Assembly: GCF_030296015.1 (NCBI RefSeq)
Contig: NZ_AP027368.1
Span: 3,100,001 to 3,164,000, forward strand
Origin: Ferrimonas sp. YFM
Lineage (GTDB): Bacteria > Pseudomonadota > Gammaproteobacteria > Enterobacterales > Shewanellaceae
Reading direction: 5' to 3'
DNA length: 64,000 nt
A program made the position numbers and the translations under genes. Under the pieces are notes generated by a model. That model was not told where the DNA came from and made no database searches. It was given only the letters and a program-made list of their open reading frames with translations. Shown here piece after piece: positions 56,454 through 64,000 of the stretch. Each line of letters begins with the position of its first letter. The first letter of the stretch is position 1.

Positions 56454-58208
56454 TTAGTAGGTACGCTTCTTGGGCGGGAAGGCTTCCCGCAGCTTGGGCG
56501 TCATGTTCACATCGCGCTTGGACATCTCACCTGTGATGGGGTCATACAGGGAGTGGCACAGCCAGTTGCCGTCATCCCGCTCGGTGAAATCTTCACGGGA
56601 GTGGGCGCCGCGGCTCTCGGTGCGGAAGTTGGCCGCCTCGGCAGTGGCCAGCGCGGTTTCCATCAGGTTGTCCAGTTCCAGGCACTCGATGCGGTTGGTG
56701 TTGAACGCCTTGGAGCGATCGTTGAGCTTGGCGTTCTCCAGACGGGCCTTGATGGTCTTGAGCTCCTTGAGGCCTTCCGCCATGGCGTCGCCCTGACGGA
56801 ATACGGAGAAGTTGAGCTGCATGCAGTTCTGCAGGTCCTTGCGGATCTGGTTGGGATCCTCGCCGCTCTGGTTGCTCTCCCAACGGTTGAGGCGCGCCAG
56901 GGAGGCATCGATGTCGGACTCGGACGCATCGCGTGCTTCGGTCTGAGCCGCCAGGGTTTCACCCAGGTGCTTACCGGCCGCGCGACCAAAGACCACCAGA
57001 TCCAGCAGGGAGTTGCCGCCCAGGCGGTTGGCACCATGTACCGATACGCAGGCGATCTCACCCACGGCAAACAGACCCTGAACCGGCTTGTCGCCCAGGC
57101 CGATCACCTGGCCGTTCACGTTGGTGGGTACCCCGCCCATCATGTAGTGACAGGTCGGAATCACCGGAATCGGCTCCTTCACAGGATCAACGTGAGCGAA
57201 GGTACGGGACAGTTCACAGATGCCCGGCAGACGGGACTCCAGTACCTCTTCACCCAGGTGGTCCAGCTTCAGCTTGGCGTGTGGACCCCAGGGGCCGTCA
57301 CAGCCTCGGCCTTCACGGATCTCGGTCATGATGGAACGGGCCACCACGTCACGTCCGGCCAGGTCCTTGGCGTTGGGGGCGTAACGCTCCATGAAGCGCT
57401 CACCATCTTTATTCAGCAGATAGCCGCCTTCACCACGACACCCTTCGGTCACCAGTACCCCGGCGCCGGCGATGCCGGTGGGGTGGAACTGCCACATCTC
57501 CATGTCCTGAACCGGAACACCGGCACGCAGGGCCATGCCGACACCGTCACCGGTGTTGATGTGGGCGTTGGTGGTGGAAGCGTAGATGCGACCGGCGCCG
57601 CCGGTGGCCAGCACGGTGGCCTTGGCCTTGAAGAACACAATCTCACCGGTTTCGATGTCGATGGCGGTGGCACCGACCACGGCACCGTCTTGGTTCTTCA
57701 CCAGATCCAGGGCGTACCACTCGGAGTAGACTTCGGTCTTGTTCTTGACGTTCTGCTGGTACAGACAGTGCAGCAGGGCGTGGCCGGTACGGTCCGCTGC
57801 GGCTGCGGTGCGGGCCGCCTGCTCACCACCGAAGTTCTTGGATTGGCCGCCGAAGGGGCGCTGGTACACCTTGCCATTGTCGAAACGGCTGAAAGGCAGG
57901 CCCATGTTCTCCATCTCGATGATGGCTTCAGGACCGGTCTTACACATGTACTCGATGGCGTCCTGGTCTCCGATGTAGTCGGAACCCTTGACGGTGTCGT
58001 ACATGTGCCATTCCCAGTTGTCTTCGTGGGCATTGCCCAGCGCCACCGTGATGCCACCCTGGGCGGACACGGTGTGGGAACGGGTCGGAAATACTTTGGA
58101 CAGCAGGGCACAGGATTTGCCCTCCTGAGAAATCTGCAGTGCTGCGCGCATGCCTGCGCCGCCGGCACCAATGACGATAGCGTCAAATTCGCGTACTGGA
58201 ATACTCAC
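56454..58208 (-). CDS. sdhA: succinate dehydrogenase flavoprotein subunit
   Basis: The 584-aa protein has the FAD dinucleotide motif ([14 protein letters not shown]), the flavinylated His in [17 protein letters not shown] and the catalytic [18 protein letters not shown] region. It oxidises succinate to fumarate. The start is GTG at 58208, directly abutting the sdhD stop (TAA-GTG), so it is translationally coupled. Confidence 0.97.
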   Translation of the reverse strand: MSIPVREFDAIVIGAGGAGMRAALQISQEGKSCALLSKVFPTRSHTVSAQGGITVALGNAHEDNWEWHMYDTVKGSDYIGDQDAIEYMCKTGPEAIIEMENMGLPFSRFDNGKVYQRPFGGQSKNFGGEQAARTAAAADRTGHALLHCLYQQNVKNKTEVYSEWYALDLVKNQDGAVVGATAIDIETGEIVFFKAKATVLATGGAGRIYASTTNAHINTGDGVGMALRAGVPVQDMEMWQFHPTGIAGAGVLVTEGCRGEGGYLLNKDGERFMERYAPNAKDLAGRDVVARSIMTEIREGRGCDGPWGPHAKLKLDHLGEEVLESRLPGICELSRTFAHVDPVKEPIPVIPTCHYMMGGVPTNVNGQVIGLGDKPVQGLFAVGEIACVSVHGANRLGGNSLLDLVVFGRAAGKHLGETLAAQTEARDASESDIDASLARLNRWESNQSGEDPNQIRKDLQNCMQLNFSVFRQGDAMAEGLKELKTIKARLENAKLNDRSKAFNTNRIECLELDNLMETALATAEAANFRTESRGAHSREDFTERDDGNWLCHSLYDPITGEMSKRDVNMTPKLREAFPPKKRTY

Positions 58209-58556
58209 TTACACACCCCACAGAATAACAACACCGGTGGCCAGGTAGGCCAGCAGGACAACGTTGATCGCAAACAGGATAAAAGCACGAAGCTTGGCGG
58301 GCTTGATGTAGTCGGTGGCCACCTGCCACATACCAATCCACCCGTGAATCAATACGCTGAACAGCGCCAAAAGGGTGAAAACTTTCATGCCCACAGAAGC
58401 GAACAGCCCCTGCCAGGTGTCAAACGTCAGTGAGGGGGAGGTCACCAGGTAACCCACCAGAAACAGAACGTAGGCCAACATCACCAGGGCGCTGGCTCGA
58501 ATCAGAACGAAATCCTGGACGCCGCTGCGTCCAAATGTCGCGGCATTCTTTACCAT
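58209..58556 (-). CDS. sdhD: succinate dehydrogenase membrane anchor SdhD
   Basis: The 115-aa protein has three TM helices and the haem/quinone region around VFTLLALFSVLIHGWIGMWQVATDYIKPAKLRAF. It anchors the enzyme with SdhC. It overlaps the end of sdhC by 7 bp and abuts sdhA. Confidence 0.93.
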   Translation of the reverse strand: MVKNAATFGRSGVQDFVLIRASALVMLAYVLFLVGYLVTSPSLTFDTWQGLFASVGMKVFTLLALFSVLIHGWIGMWQVATDYIKPAKLRAFILFAINVVLLAYLATGVVILWGV

Positions 58557-58924
58557 AACCAGACTCCTGCCAGAACGGATACCACCAGAGTAATGGCAAA
58601 GCTGACCTTGGCGGACGCGTTACCGGACTCCATCTCTTCAAAGTGTCCCAGGTCCTGGAACAGGTGACGAATGCCGCCGATGGCATGATACGCCAGTGCG
58701 GTGAGGATTCCCCATACGATGAATTTGACGAAAAACGTCTGGAAGTAGGATTGAACCTGGGCAAATCCTTGAGCACTGCTCAGGGACGTGGCCAGTAGCC
58801 ATAGCAGGATGGCGAGGGCGACGAAGGTGATGACACCACTGACGCGATGCAAAATCGACGCAATCGCCGTGGCGGGAAACTGGATCTGACTCAAATCCAG
58901 GTACACAGGTCTTTGCTTATTCAC
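58550..58924 (-). CDS. sdhC: succinate dehydrogenase cytochrome b556 subunit SdhC
   Basis: The 124-aa protein begins with NKQRPVYLDLSQIQFPATAIASILHRVSGVI, carrying the SdhC RISG-type quinone-site motif. It has three TM helices and the haem-ligand His in ALAYHAIGGIRHLFQD. The start is GTG at 58924 with only a weak ribosome site. It heads sdhCDAB. Confidence 0.94.
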   Translation of the reverse strand: MNKQRPVYLDLSQIQFPATAIASILHRVSGVITFVALAILLWLLATSLSSAQGFAQVQSYFQTFFVKFIVWGILTALAYHAIGGIRHLFQDLGHFEEMESGNASAKVSFAITLVVSVLAGVWLW

Positions 58925-59334
58925 AGCTGCTCACTCAGCTCCATTGAGCACTTTTTGTTATTTCCACCGAAATTGGGACGTCCGTCCCTACTCCTAGGTA
59001 GGCGTTTTAAACAGAAAATAGGCAATATTTTAGCCGAGTGATTGCTGGAAAATTCCGCATGACCTCACCGCTCTACTGCCTCTTTTCAGCGGCCCGGGCC
59101 CAGTATACATAGCGCTGTTTTTGATTACAAACATCACATTTTGCCAATTTCTGAGATTTGCCACACAGATCCATCCGAACCGGCAGTGAGCTGTGAATAG
59201 CGTCCAAAAGTGCATGAAAGTGAAGCAATTTCGATTAAACATCCGACCAGGCAATTGATTTTTGTGATTGCTGTCTCTTAAAATGGGACGGACGTTACGG
59301 ATAGATAACAAGAATGTAGTAAGGAGAACACGGT
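58925..59334. promoter_or_regulatory. divergent promoter region sdhC/gltA
   Basis: This 410-bp interval contains the promoters of both TCA operons. On the gltA side TTGATT (59255-59260) and TAAAAT (59279-59284) are 18 bp apart, a plausible sigma-70 promoter. No binding box for CRP, FNR or ArcA meets a fair threshold here. Small frames in the interval are spurious. Confidence 0.6.
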
Positions 59335-60624
59335 ATGGCTGAATCTAAAGCCACACTCCAGGTTCCAGGCCAGGAAGCGGTGGAACTGCCTATCAAACAG
59401 GGCACCGCAGGCCATGATGTAATCGACATCAGCTCGCTGGGCAAGCATGGGTACTTCACTTTCGACCCGGGCTTTATGGCAACCGCTTCCTGTGAGTCTG
59501 CGATCACGTACATCGATGGCGCCAAGGGCGTGCTGCTGCACCGCGGCTACCCCATAGACCAACTGGCCACCCGCTCCAGTTATATAGAAGTCTGCTATCT
59601 ATTGCTGTTCGGTGAGCTGCCCAGCAAGGCGCAGCTGGAGAAGTTCGAAAAAACAGTGACCTACCACACCATGGTCCACGAGCAGATCTCCACCTTCTTT
59701 AAAGGTTTCCGTCGCGATGCCCATCCCATGGCGATCCTCTGTGGTGTGGTTGGCGCTCTGTCCGCCTTCTACCACGACTCCCTGGATGTGAACGACCCCA
59801 AACACCGTGAGATCTGCGCCTACCGCCTGATCTCCAAGATGCCGACCCTGGCGGCCATGGCCTACAAGTTCAACCTTGGCCAGCCATTCGTGTATCCACG
59901 CAACGACCTCTCCTTCGCCGGTAACTTCCTGCACATGATGTTCTCTGTGCCCTGTGAAGATTACCAGGTGAACCCTGTGGTGGAACGCGCCATGGACCGC
60001 ATCTTCATTCTGCATGCGGACCACGAGCAGAACGCCTCCACCTCCACGGTGCGACTGGCCGGCTCCTCCGGTGCCAACCCCTTCGCCTGTGTGTCGGCCG
60101 GTGTGGCCTCCCTGTGGGGACCCGCCCACGGCGGCGCCAACGAAGCCTGCCTGGAGATGCTGGCGGAGATCGGTACCGTTGACCGTATCCCTGAGTTCAT
60201 CGCCCGTGCCAAGGACAAGGAGGACCCGTTCCGCCTGATGGGCTTCGGCCACCGGGTGTACAAGAACTTCGACCCCCGCGCTACCGTGATGCGCGAAACC
60301 TGTCACGAAGTGCTGAAAGAGCTGGACATCAATGATCCGCTGCTGGACGTGGCCATGGAGCTGGAGCGCATTGCGCTGGAAGACCCCTACTTCGTCGAGA
60401 AGAAGCTCTACCCCAACGTCGACTTCTACTCCGGCATCATCATGAAGGCCATCGGTATTCCGACCTCCATGTTCACCGTGATCTTCGCCCTGTCCCGTAC
60501 CGTGGGCTGGATTGCCCACTGGCAGGAGATGCTGAGCCAGCCAGGCCACAAGATTGGTCGTCCTCGCCAGCTCTACACAGGTGCCGAAAAGCGCGATTAC
60601 GCCGAGCTGTCTGACAGAGACTAA
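59335..60624 (+). CDS. gltA: citrate synthase
   Basis: The 429-aa protein is the NADH-sensitive hexameric type of citrate synthase, with an N-terminal beta-domain ([29 protein letters not shown]). Active-site residues are seen in [31 protein letters not shown] and [13 protein letters not shown]. It condenses oxaloacetate with acetyl-CoA. AAGGAG precedes the start, and a terminator follows. It is divergent from sdhC. Confidence 0.97.
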   Translation: MAESKATLQVPGQEAVELPIKQGTAGHDVIDISSLGKHGYFTFDPGFMATASCESAITYIDGAKGVLLHRGYPIDQLATRSSYIEVCYLLLFGELPSKAQLEKFEKTVTYHTMVHEQISTFFKGFRRDAHPMAILCGVVGALSAFYHDSLDVNDPKHREICAYRLISKMPTLAAMAYKFNLGQPFVYPRNDLSFAGNFLHMMFSVPCEDYQVNPVVERAMDRIFILHADHEQNASTSTVRLAGSSGANPFACVSAGVASLWGPAHGGANEACLEMLAEIGTVDRIPEFIARAKDKEDPFRLMGFGHRVYKNFDPRATVMRETCHEVLKELDINDPLLDVAMELERIALEDPYFVEKKLYPNVDFYSGIIMKAIGIPTSMFTVIFALSRTVGWIAHWQEMLSQPGHKIGRPRQLYTGAEKRDYAELSDRD

Positions 60625-60637
60625 CCGCTAAAAACAG

Positions 60638-60668
60638 AAAAACCCGGAACCTGGTTCCGGGTTTTTTT
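60638..60668 (+). terminator. Rho-independent terminator after gltA
   Basis: AAAAACCCGGAAC-ctg-GTTCCGGGTTTTT forms a 13-base stem with a T-run, 13 bp after the stop. Confidence 0.92.
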
Positions 60669-60771
60669 ATGCCTGATGGGCAGTCAGCGACCTGTTTTTT
60701 GTCGGGTAACTCGATTGCCTCAATCGAAAAATACCCACAATATCTTTGCGCCAACTCCCCTTTTGGCAGCA

Positions 60772-61416
60772 TCAGAGCAGTTCAAGCAGCTCCATGGGGT
60801 GATGGATGATCCCCTTAGGCGAGGCGGAACGAAGAACATCAACAGAGCCCGCACCGTAAGAAACCCCCACGCCGATGGCACCGGCGCGGTTGGCCATCTC
60901 CAGATCGAACAGGGCATCCCCAACCATCACCGCCCTGCCCGGCTGGCAATTGAGCTCGCCGCACAACTGCAGGATCATGTCAGGGTGAGGCTTGGAGGCC
61001 GCCTCGCTGGGGGTACGGCTGGCGTCGAACAGAGGTCGCAGTCCAGACACATCCAGCACCCGCTCCAGGCCCTGGCGCCCCTTACCTGTGGCCACCGCCA
61101 ACTGATAGCCCTGCCCCTTGAGTTCATGCAGCAGCGCCTCGGCACCGTCAAACAGGGGCGTAGGCACATCGGAGCGCTCCAGGTACCAGCTGCGATAAGC
61201 CTGGATAAAGGGCTCCACCCGCTCAGGCGCCATATCCGGCACCAGGGTGTCGATGGCGGACTCGATGGAGAGGCCGATGATGGAGCGGACCGACTCGGCA
61301 CAGTTCACCGCCATGGACAGCTCACTGCAGGCGCGCTGCCAGCTGTCGACGATGCGGTCCACCGAATCCATCAGGGTGCCGTCCCAATCGAAGATCACCA
61401 GATCGCACTGGCTCAT
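60772..61416 (-). CDS. HAD-family hydrolase (phosphoglycolate phosphatase-like)
   Basis: The 214-aa protein is a HAD hydrolase of the Gph type: motif I DWDGTLMDSVDRIV, a helical cap, motif II VATGKGRQGLERVL and motif III/IV MVGDALFDLEMANRAGAIGVGVSYG. Its ATG overlaps the rluC stop (ATGA), so it is co-translated with rluC. A pairing of rluC with this gene is common in gammaproteobacteria. The substrate is unproven. Confidence 0.88.
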   Translation of the reverse strand: MSQCDLVIFDWDGTLMDSVDRIVDSWQRACSELSMAVNCAESVRSIIGLSIESAIDTLVPDMAPERVEPFIQAYRSWYLERSDVPTPLFDGAEALLHELKGQGYQLAVATGKGRQGLERVLDVSGLRPLFDASRTPSEAASKPHPDMILQLCGELNCQPGRAVMVGDALFDLEMANRAGAIGVGVSYGAGSVDVLRSASPKGIIHHPMELLELL

Positions 61417-62402
61417 GCGCCCCCCTCAGACTTCATCTGCTTGATCAGCTTCTGCAGCTTGGGCTCCAGAGGCGCTTCCAGCTCCATGGTGACCTCCTCC
61501 CCCGGATGGAGGAAGCGCAGCTTATGGGCATGGAGGAACAAACGGTTCAGCCCCTTGCCCTTCATGGTGCGGTCGAAGCCGTCGTCACCGTAGCGGTCGT
61601 CACAGGCGATGGGGTGGCCCTTGCACTGGGTGTGCACCCGAATCTGGTGGGTACGGCCGGTGATGGGGCTGGCCTCCACCAAGGTGGCGTCTGAGCCAAA
61701 GCGCTCCAGCACCCGGAAACGGGTCTCAGACGGCTTGCCTTCGCCGCTGACCCGCACCATGCGCTCACCGGAGTTGAGGGTGTTCTTCAGCAGCGGCTCA
61801 TTGACCACCCGGTCTCTGTCCTGCCATTTGCCCTTCACCAGCGCCAGGTACTGCTTCTTCATGGTCTTGCTGCGCAGCTGGTCCTGCATATGCTTGAGGG
61901 CGCTGCGGCGCTTGGCCAGCATCAGCAGGCCTGAGGTGGCCCGGTCCAGCCGATGCACCAGCTCCAGGTTCTTCTCCTTGGGCCGCAATGCCCGCAGGGC
62001 TTCGATGACGCCGAAGTTCACACCGCTGCCACCGTGCACCGCAATGCCGGAGGGTTTGTTGATCACCAGGATCAACTTGTCCTCATAGACGATGCACTCC
62101 TCCAGCTGAGCCACCTTGGTGAGCTTGGCCGAGGGCAGATTGTCCTGCTGAGACTTTTCAGATACTCGAATGGGGGCGATCCGCAGCTGGTCACCGGCCT
62201 GCAACTTGTACTCGGGCTTGATCCGTTTCTTGTTGACCCGGACCTCACCTTTGCGAAGCAGTCGATAAATAAGACTTTTAGGAACCCCTTTGAGGAAAGT
62301 GCGCAAAAAGTTATCAATCCGCTGGCCCTCGTAGTCGGGCTCCACGGTCACCCATTGCACCTTGGGTGAATTACTCTGTGATGAATCAGTCATGGGCGCC
62401 AT
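61413..62402 (-). CDS. rluC: 23S rRNA pseudouridine synthase RluC
   Basis: The 329-aa protein has an N-terminal S4 domain (GQRIDNFLRTFLKGVPKSLIYRLLRKGEVRVNKKRIKPEYKL) and the RluA-type catalytic motif LVHRLDRATSGLLMLAK with its Asp. It makes the RluC pseudouridines of 23S rRNA (955, 2504, 2580 in E. coli). ATG 62402 is the track start; ATG 62393 is an equal choice. It is divergent from rne, the standard layout. Confidence 0.95.
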   Translation of the reverse strand: MAPMTDSSQSNSPKVQWVTVEPDYEGQRIDNFLRTFLKGVPKSLIYRLLRKGEVRVNKKRIKPEYKLQAGDQLRIAPIRVSEKSQQDNLPSAKLTKVAQLEECIVYEDKLILVINKPSGIAVHGGSGVNFGVIEALRALRPKEKNLELVHRLDRATSGLLMLAKRRSALKHMQDQLRSKTMKKQYLALVKGKWQDRDRVVNEPLLKNTLNSGERMVRVSGEGKPSETRFRVLERFGSDATLVEASPITGRTHQIRVHTQCKGHPIACDDRYGDDGFDRTMKGKGLNRLFLHAHKLRFLHPGEEVTMELEAPLEPKLQKLIKQMKSEGGA

Positions 62403-62947
62403 TGTACACCTATTCGCACTCAGGCGGACAATATGGAGAATGTTGATTGCCGCAAGAGGCGTAAGTTGCTATATTCTTGCCGTTGCAGCTTGACTAAAAG
62501 TTGAATTTTTAGCGCGTCTGCACAGATTTGGTCCTGCTATCGGTTTTTATAGATAAGACCTTCGATGCCAGGTCCGGGACAGTGAGGAACTCTCTCCTGC
62601 CATAGGACCGGCACGAACCTCCAACCGAGCAGTTGACCCCCCTAAACAGGAATGCAAAATCGGAAACCGTTTCAGGTCCTCCGTCCGGTGACGTACCGGG
62701 ATAGAATTTCGGCCGCAACGCCCTATGGCGCTGCGGCAGCAGTTGTAAGCTGCACAGCAAAGTGAACCGGGGTTGAGACAGAGCATCTGCGGCGTGCCCG
62801 CAGCCAACCCCCCAAGTAACCTGATGTGTTGATGGGCAAAGCCCCGGTCAACCAGTCGTGAGACTGCCTAAAAATTGATTCTGGGGCGCCGGTGCAGCCG
62901 ACGCTCGACCTGAAAGCGGTGACCAATGGAAAATTGGACCACCCAAA
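62403..62947 (+). promoter_or_regulatory. rne promoter and structured 5' leader
   Basis: The 545 bp between rluC and rne have no gene. The part nearer rne can fold strongly, for example GGGGTTG..CAACCCC closing CTGCGG..CCGCAG at about 62771-62812. In enterobacteria a long rne leader with conserved hairpins lets RNase E control its own message; this leader is likely its counterpart. Small frames here are spurious. Confidence 0.65.
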
Positions 62948-64000
62948 ATGAAAAGAATGTTGATCAACGCAACTCAATCCGAAGAGTTGCGTGTTGCCCT
63001 GGTTGATGGGCAACGTTTGTACGACCTGGATATTGAAGCACCAGGCCATGAGCAGAAAAAAGCCAACATCTACAAGGGTAAAATCACCCGAGTAGAGCCC
63101 TCTCTGGAAGCCGCCTTCGTGGACTACGGCTCAGAGCGTCACGGCTTCCTTCCCCTGAAAGAGATCGCCCGCGAGTACTTCCCCGAAGGTTACTCCTTCC
63201 AAGGTCGCCCCAACATCAAAGAGGTGATCAAAGAGGGCCAGGAAGTGATCGTTCAGGTGGACAAAGAGGAGCGTGGCAGCAAGGGCGCGGCCCTGACCAC
63301 CTTCATCAGCCTGGCTGGCAGCTACCTGGTTCTGATGCCCAACAACCCTCGTGCCGGTGGCATCTCCCGCCGCATCGAAGGTGATGAGCGCACCGAGCTC
63401 AAGGATGCCCTGAGCCAGCTGACCGTGCCTCAGGGCATGGGCCTGATTGTTCGCACCGCCGGCGTCGGCAAAGCCGCCGAAGAGCTGGAGTGGGATCTCA
63501 AGGTTCTGCTGAACCACTGGGATAAGATCCAGGAGGTCTCCCAGTCCCGTGCCGCTCCTTTCCTGATTCACCAGGAAAGCAACGTGATTGTGCGCGCCAT
63601 CCGTGACTACCTGCGCCGTGACATCGGCGAAATCCTGGTGGATCACCCCCGCATCTACGACGAAGCGGTTCAGCACATCAACCTGGTGCGCCCCGACTAC
63701 GTCAGCCGCGTTAAGCAGTACAAGGCCGAAGTGCCGCTGTTTACCCACTACCAGATCGAAAGTCAGATTGAGTCCGCTTTCCAGCGTGAAGTGCGTCTGC
63801 CCTCCGGTGGTTCCATCGTTATCGATCCCACCGAGGCCCTGACCGCCATCGACATCAACTCCGCCCGGGCAACCAAGGGTGGCGATATCGAAGAGACCGC
63901 GCTGCAGACCAACCTGGAAGCCGCCGATGAGATCGCCCGTCAGCTGCGCCTGCGCGACCTGGGTGGCCTGGTGGTCATCGACTTTATCGACATGGGCCCA
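62948..64000 (+). CDS. rne: ribonuclease E (5' part; cut by the window edge)
   Basis: The visible 351 residues are the start of RNase E, the endoribonuclease that initiates mRNA decay and processes rRNA and tRNA. The protein opens [30 protein letters not shown]. The S1 RNA-binding domain follows ([33 protein letters not shown], about 38-70). The catalytic domain is entered, with [50 protein letters not shown] at the edge. Both active-site aspartates fall at or just beyond this stretch, so completeness cannot be judged. Confidence 0.97.
   Translation, partial: MKRMLINATQSEELRVALVDGQRLYDLDIEAPGHEQKKANIYKGKITRVEPSLEAAFVDYGSERHGFLPLKEIAREYFPEGYSFQGRPNIKEVIKEGQEVIVQVDKEERGSKGAALTTFISLAGSYLVLMPNNPRAGGISRRIEGDERTELKDALSQLTVPQGMGLIVRTAGVGKAAEELEWDLKVLLNHWDKIQEVSQSRAAPFLIHQESNVIVRAIRDYLRRDIGEILVDHPRIYDEAVQHINLVRPDYVSRVKQYKAEVPLFTHYQIESQIESAFQREVRLPSGGSIVIDPTEALTAIDINSARATKGGDIEETALQTNLEAADEIARQLRLRDLGGLVVIDFIDMGP

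Noticed and set aside
59101-59240. CRP/FNR-like sequences between sdhC and gltA (TTGATTACAAACATCACA; TGTGAATAGCGTCC)
   Set aside because: Each matches only a half-site once spacing is enforced.

Overview
The window comes from a GC-rich gammaproteobacterium, most likely an Alteromonadales member of the Shewanella/Ferrimonas type. The evidence is the TCA block sdhCDAB-sucABCD divergent from gltA, the rluC/rne divergent pair, a napFDABC operon, SstT, a CLCA_X-type protein, and EtrA/FNR- and CRP-like boxes in front of anaerobic-respiration genes. The genus is an inference from gene content, not from a marker gene.

Positions 1-7600 are an AT-rich accessory region. It holds a partial exported protein cut by the left edge, a REP-associated tyrosine transposase (RAYT) with an array of short CATGGGTGTCC(ATG) repeats (part of it a 186-bp tandem duplication), an intact IS630-family element with recognisable ends, and a three-gene leftward cassette: a P-loop ATPase, an unrecognised soluble protein, and a four-TM membrane protein. 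The last two resemble in layout the RexA/RexB pair of phage lambda. This cassette is the best candidate here for an undescribed, probably defence-related, system.

Positions 7663-11590 encode a glucosylglycerate-type compatible-solute module (HAD phosphatase, GT81 synthase, GH13_18 phosphorylase). A 121-bp tandem repeat follows. Positions 12144-18646 encode a complete SMC-like Wadjet/MksBEFG-type plasmid-restriction operon in the order C-B-A-D, with overlapping or near-contiguous genes. Positions 18903-22854 hold a LysR regulator divergent from DoxX, glutathionyl-hydroquinone reductase and a LigB-type dioxygenase, then a DJ-1/PfpI protein.

Positions 23413-27201 encode tetrathionate-reductase-like TtrB and TtrA without a TtrC anchor, preceded by a near-consensus CRP box. 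Positions 27301-38542 are ordinary chromosomal genes: AraC regulator, SDR, spermidine-synthase-like protein, TerB-like protein, cupin, SstT, a GNAT-like protein, methyltransferase, peroxiredoxin-like protein, DUF952, thioesterase, a zincin-like protein and a DsbA-family protein. Positions 38640-42990 are napFDABC (periplasmic nitrate reductase) with a perfect FNR box upstream. Positions 43362-48398 hold a DUF1904 protein, a TetR regulator and an old-yellow-enzyme gene sharing an operator, an NrfJ-like periplasmic protein, a TPR/TonB-domain protein and an exported unknown. A beta-carbonic anhydrase follows.

Positions 49377-60624 hold the oxidative TCA cluster. sucCD, sucAB and sdhCDAB are read leftward and gltA rightward from a shared 410-bp promoter region, with a terminator-like hairpin between sdhB and sucA. 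The window ends with a HAD hydrolase and rluC (leftward) and the 5' part of rne (rightward) behind a long structured leader. No rRNA, tRNA or CRISPR array was seen.
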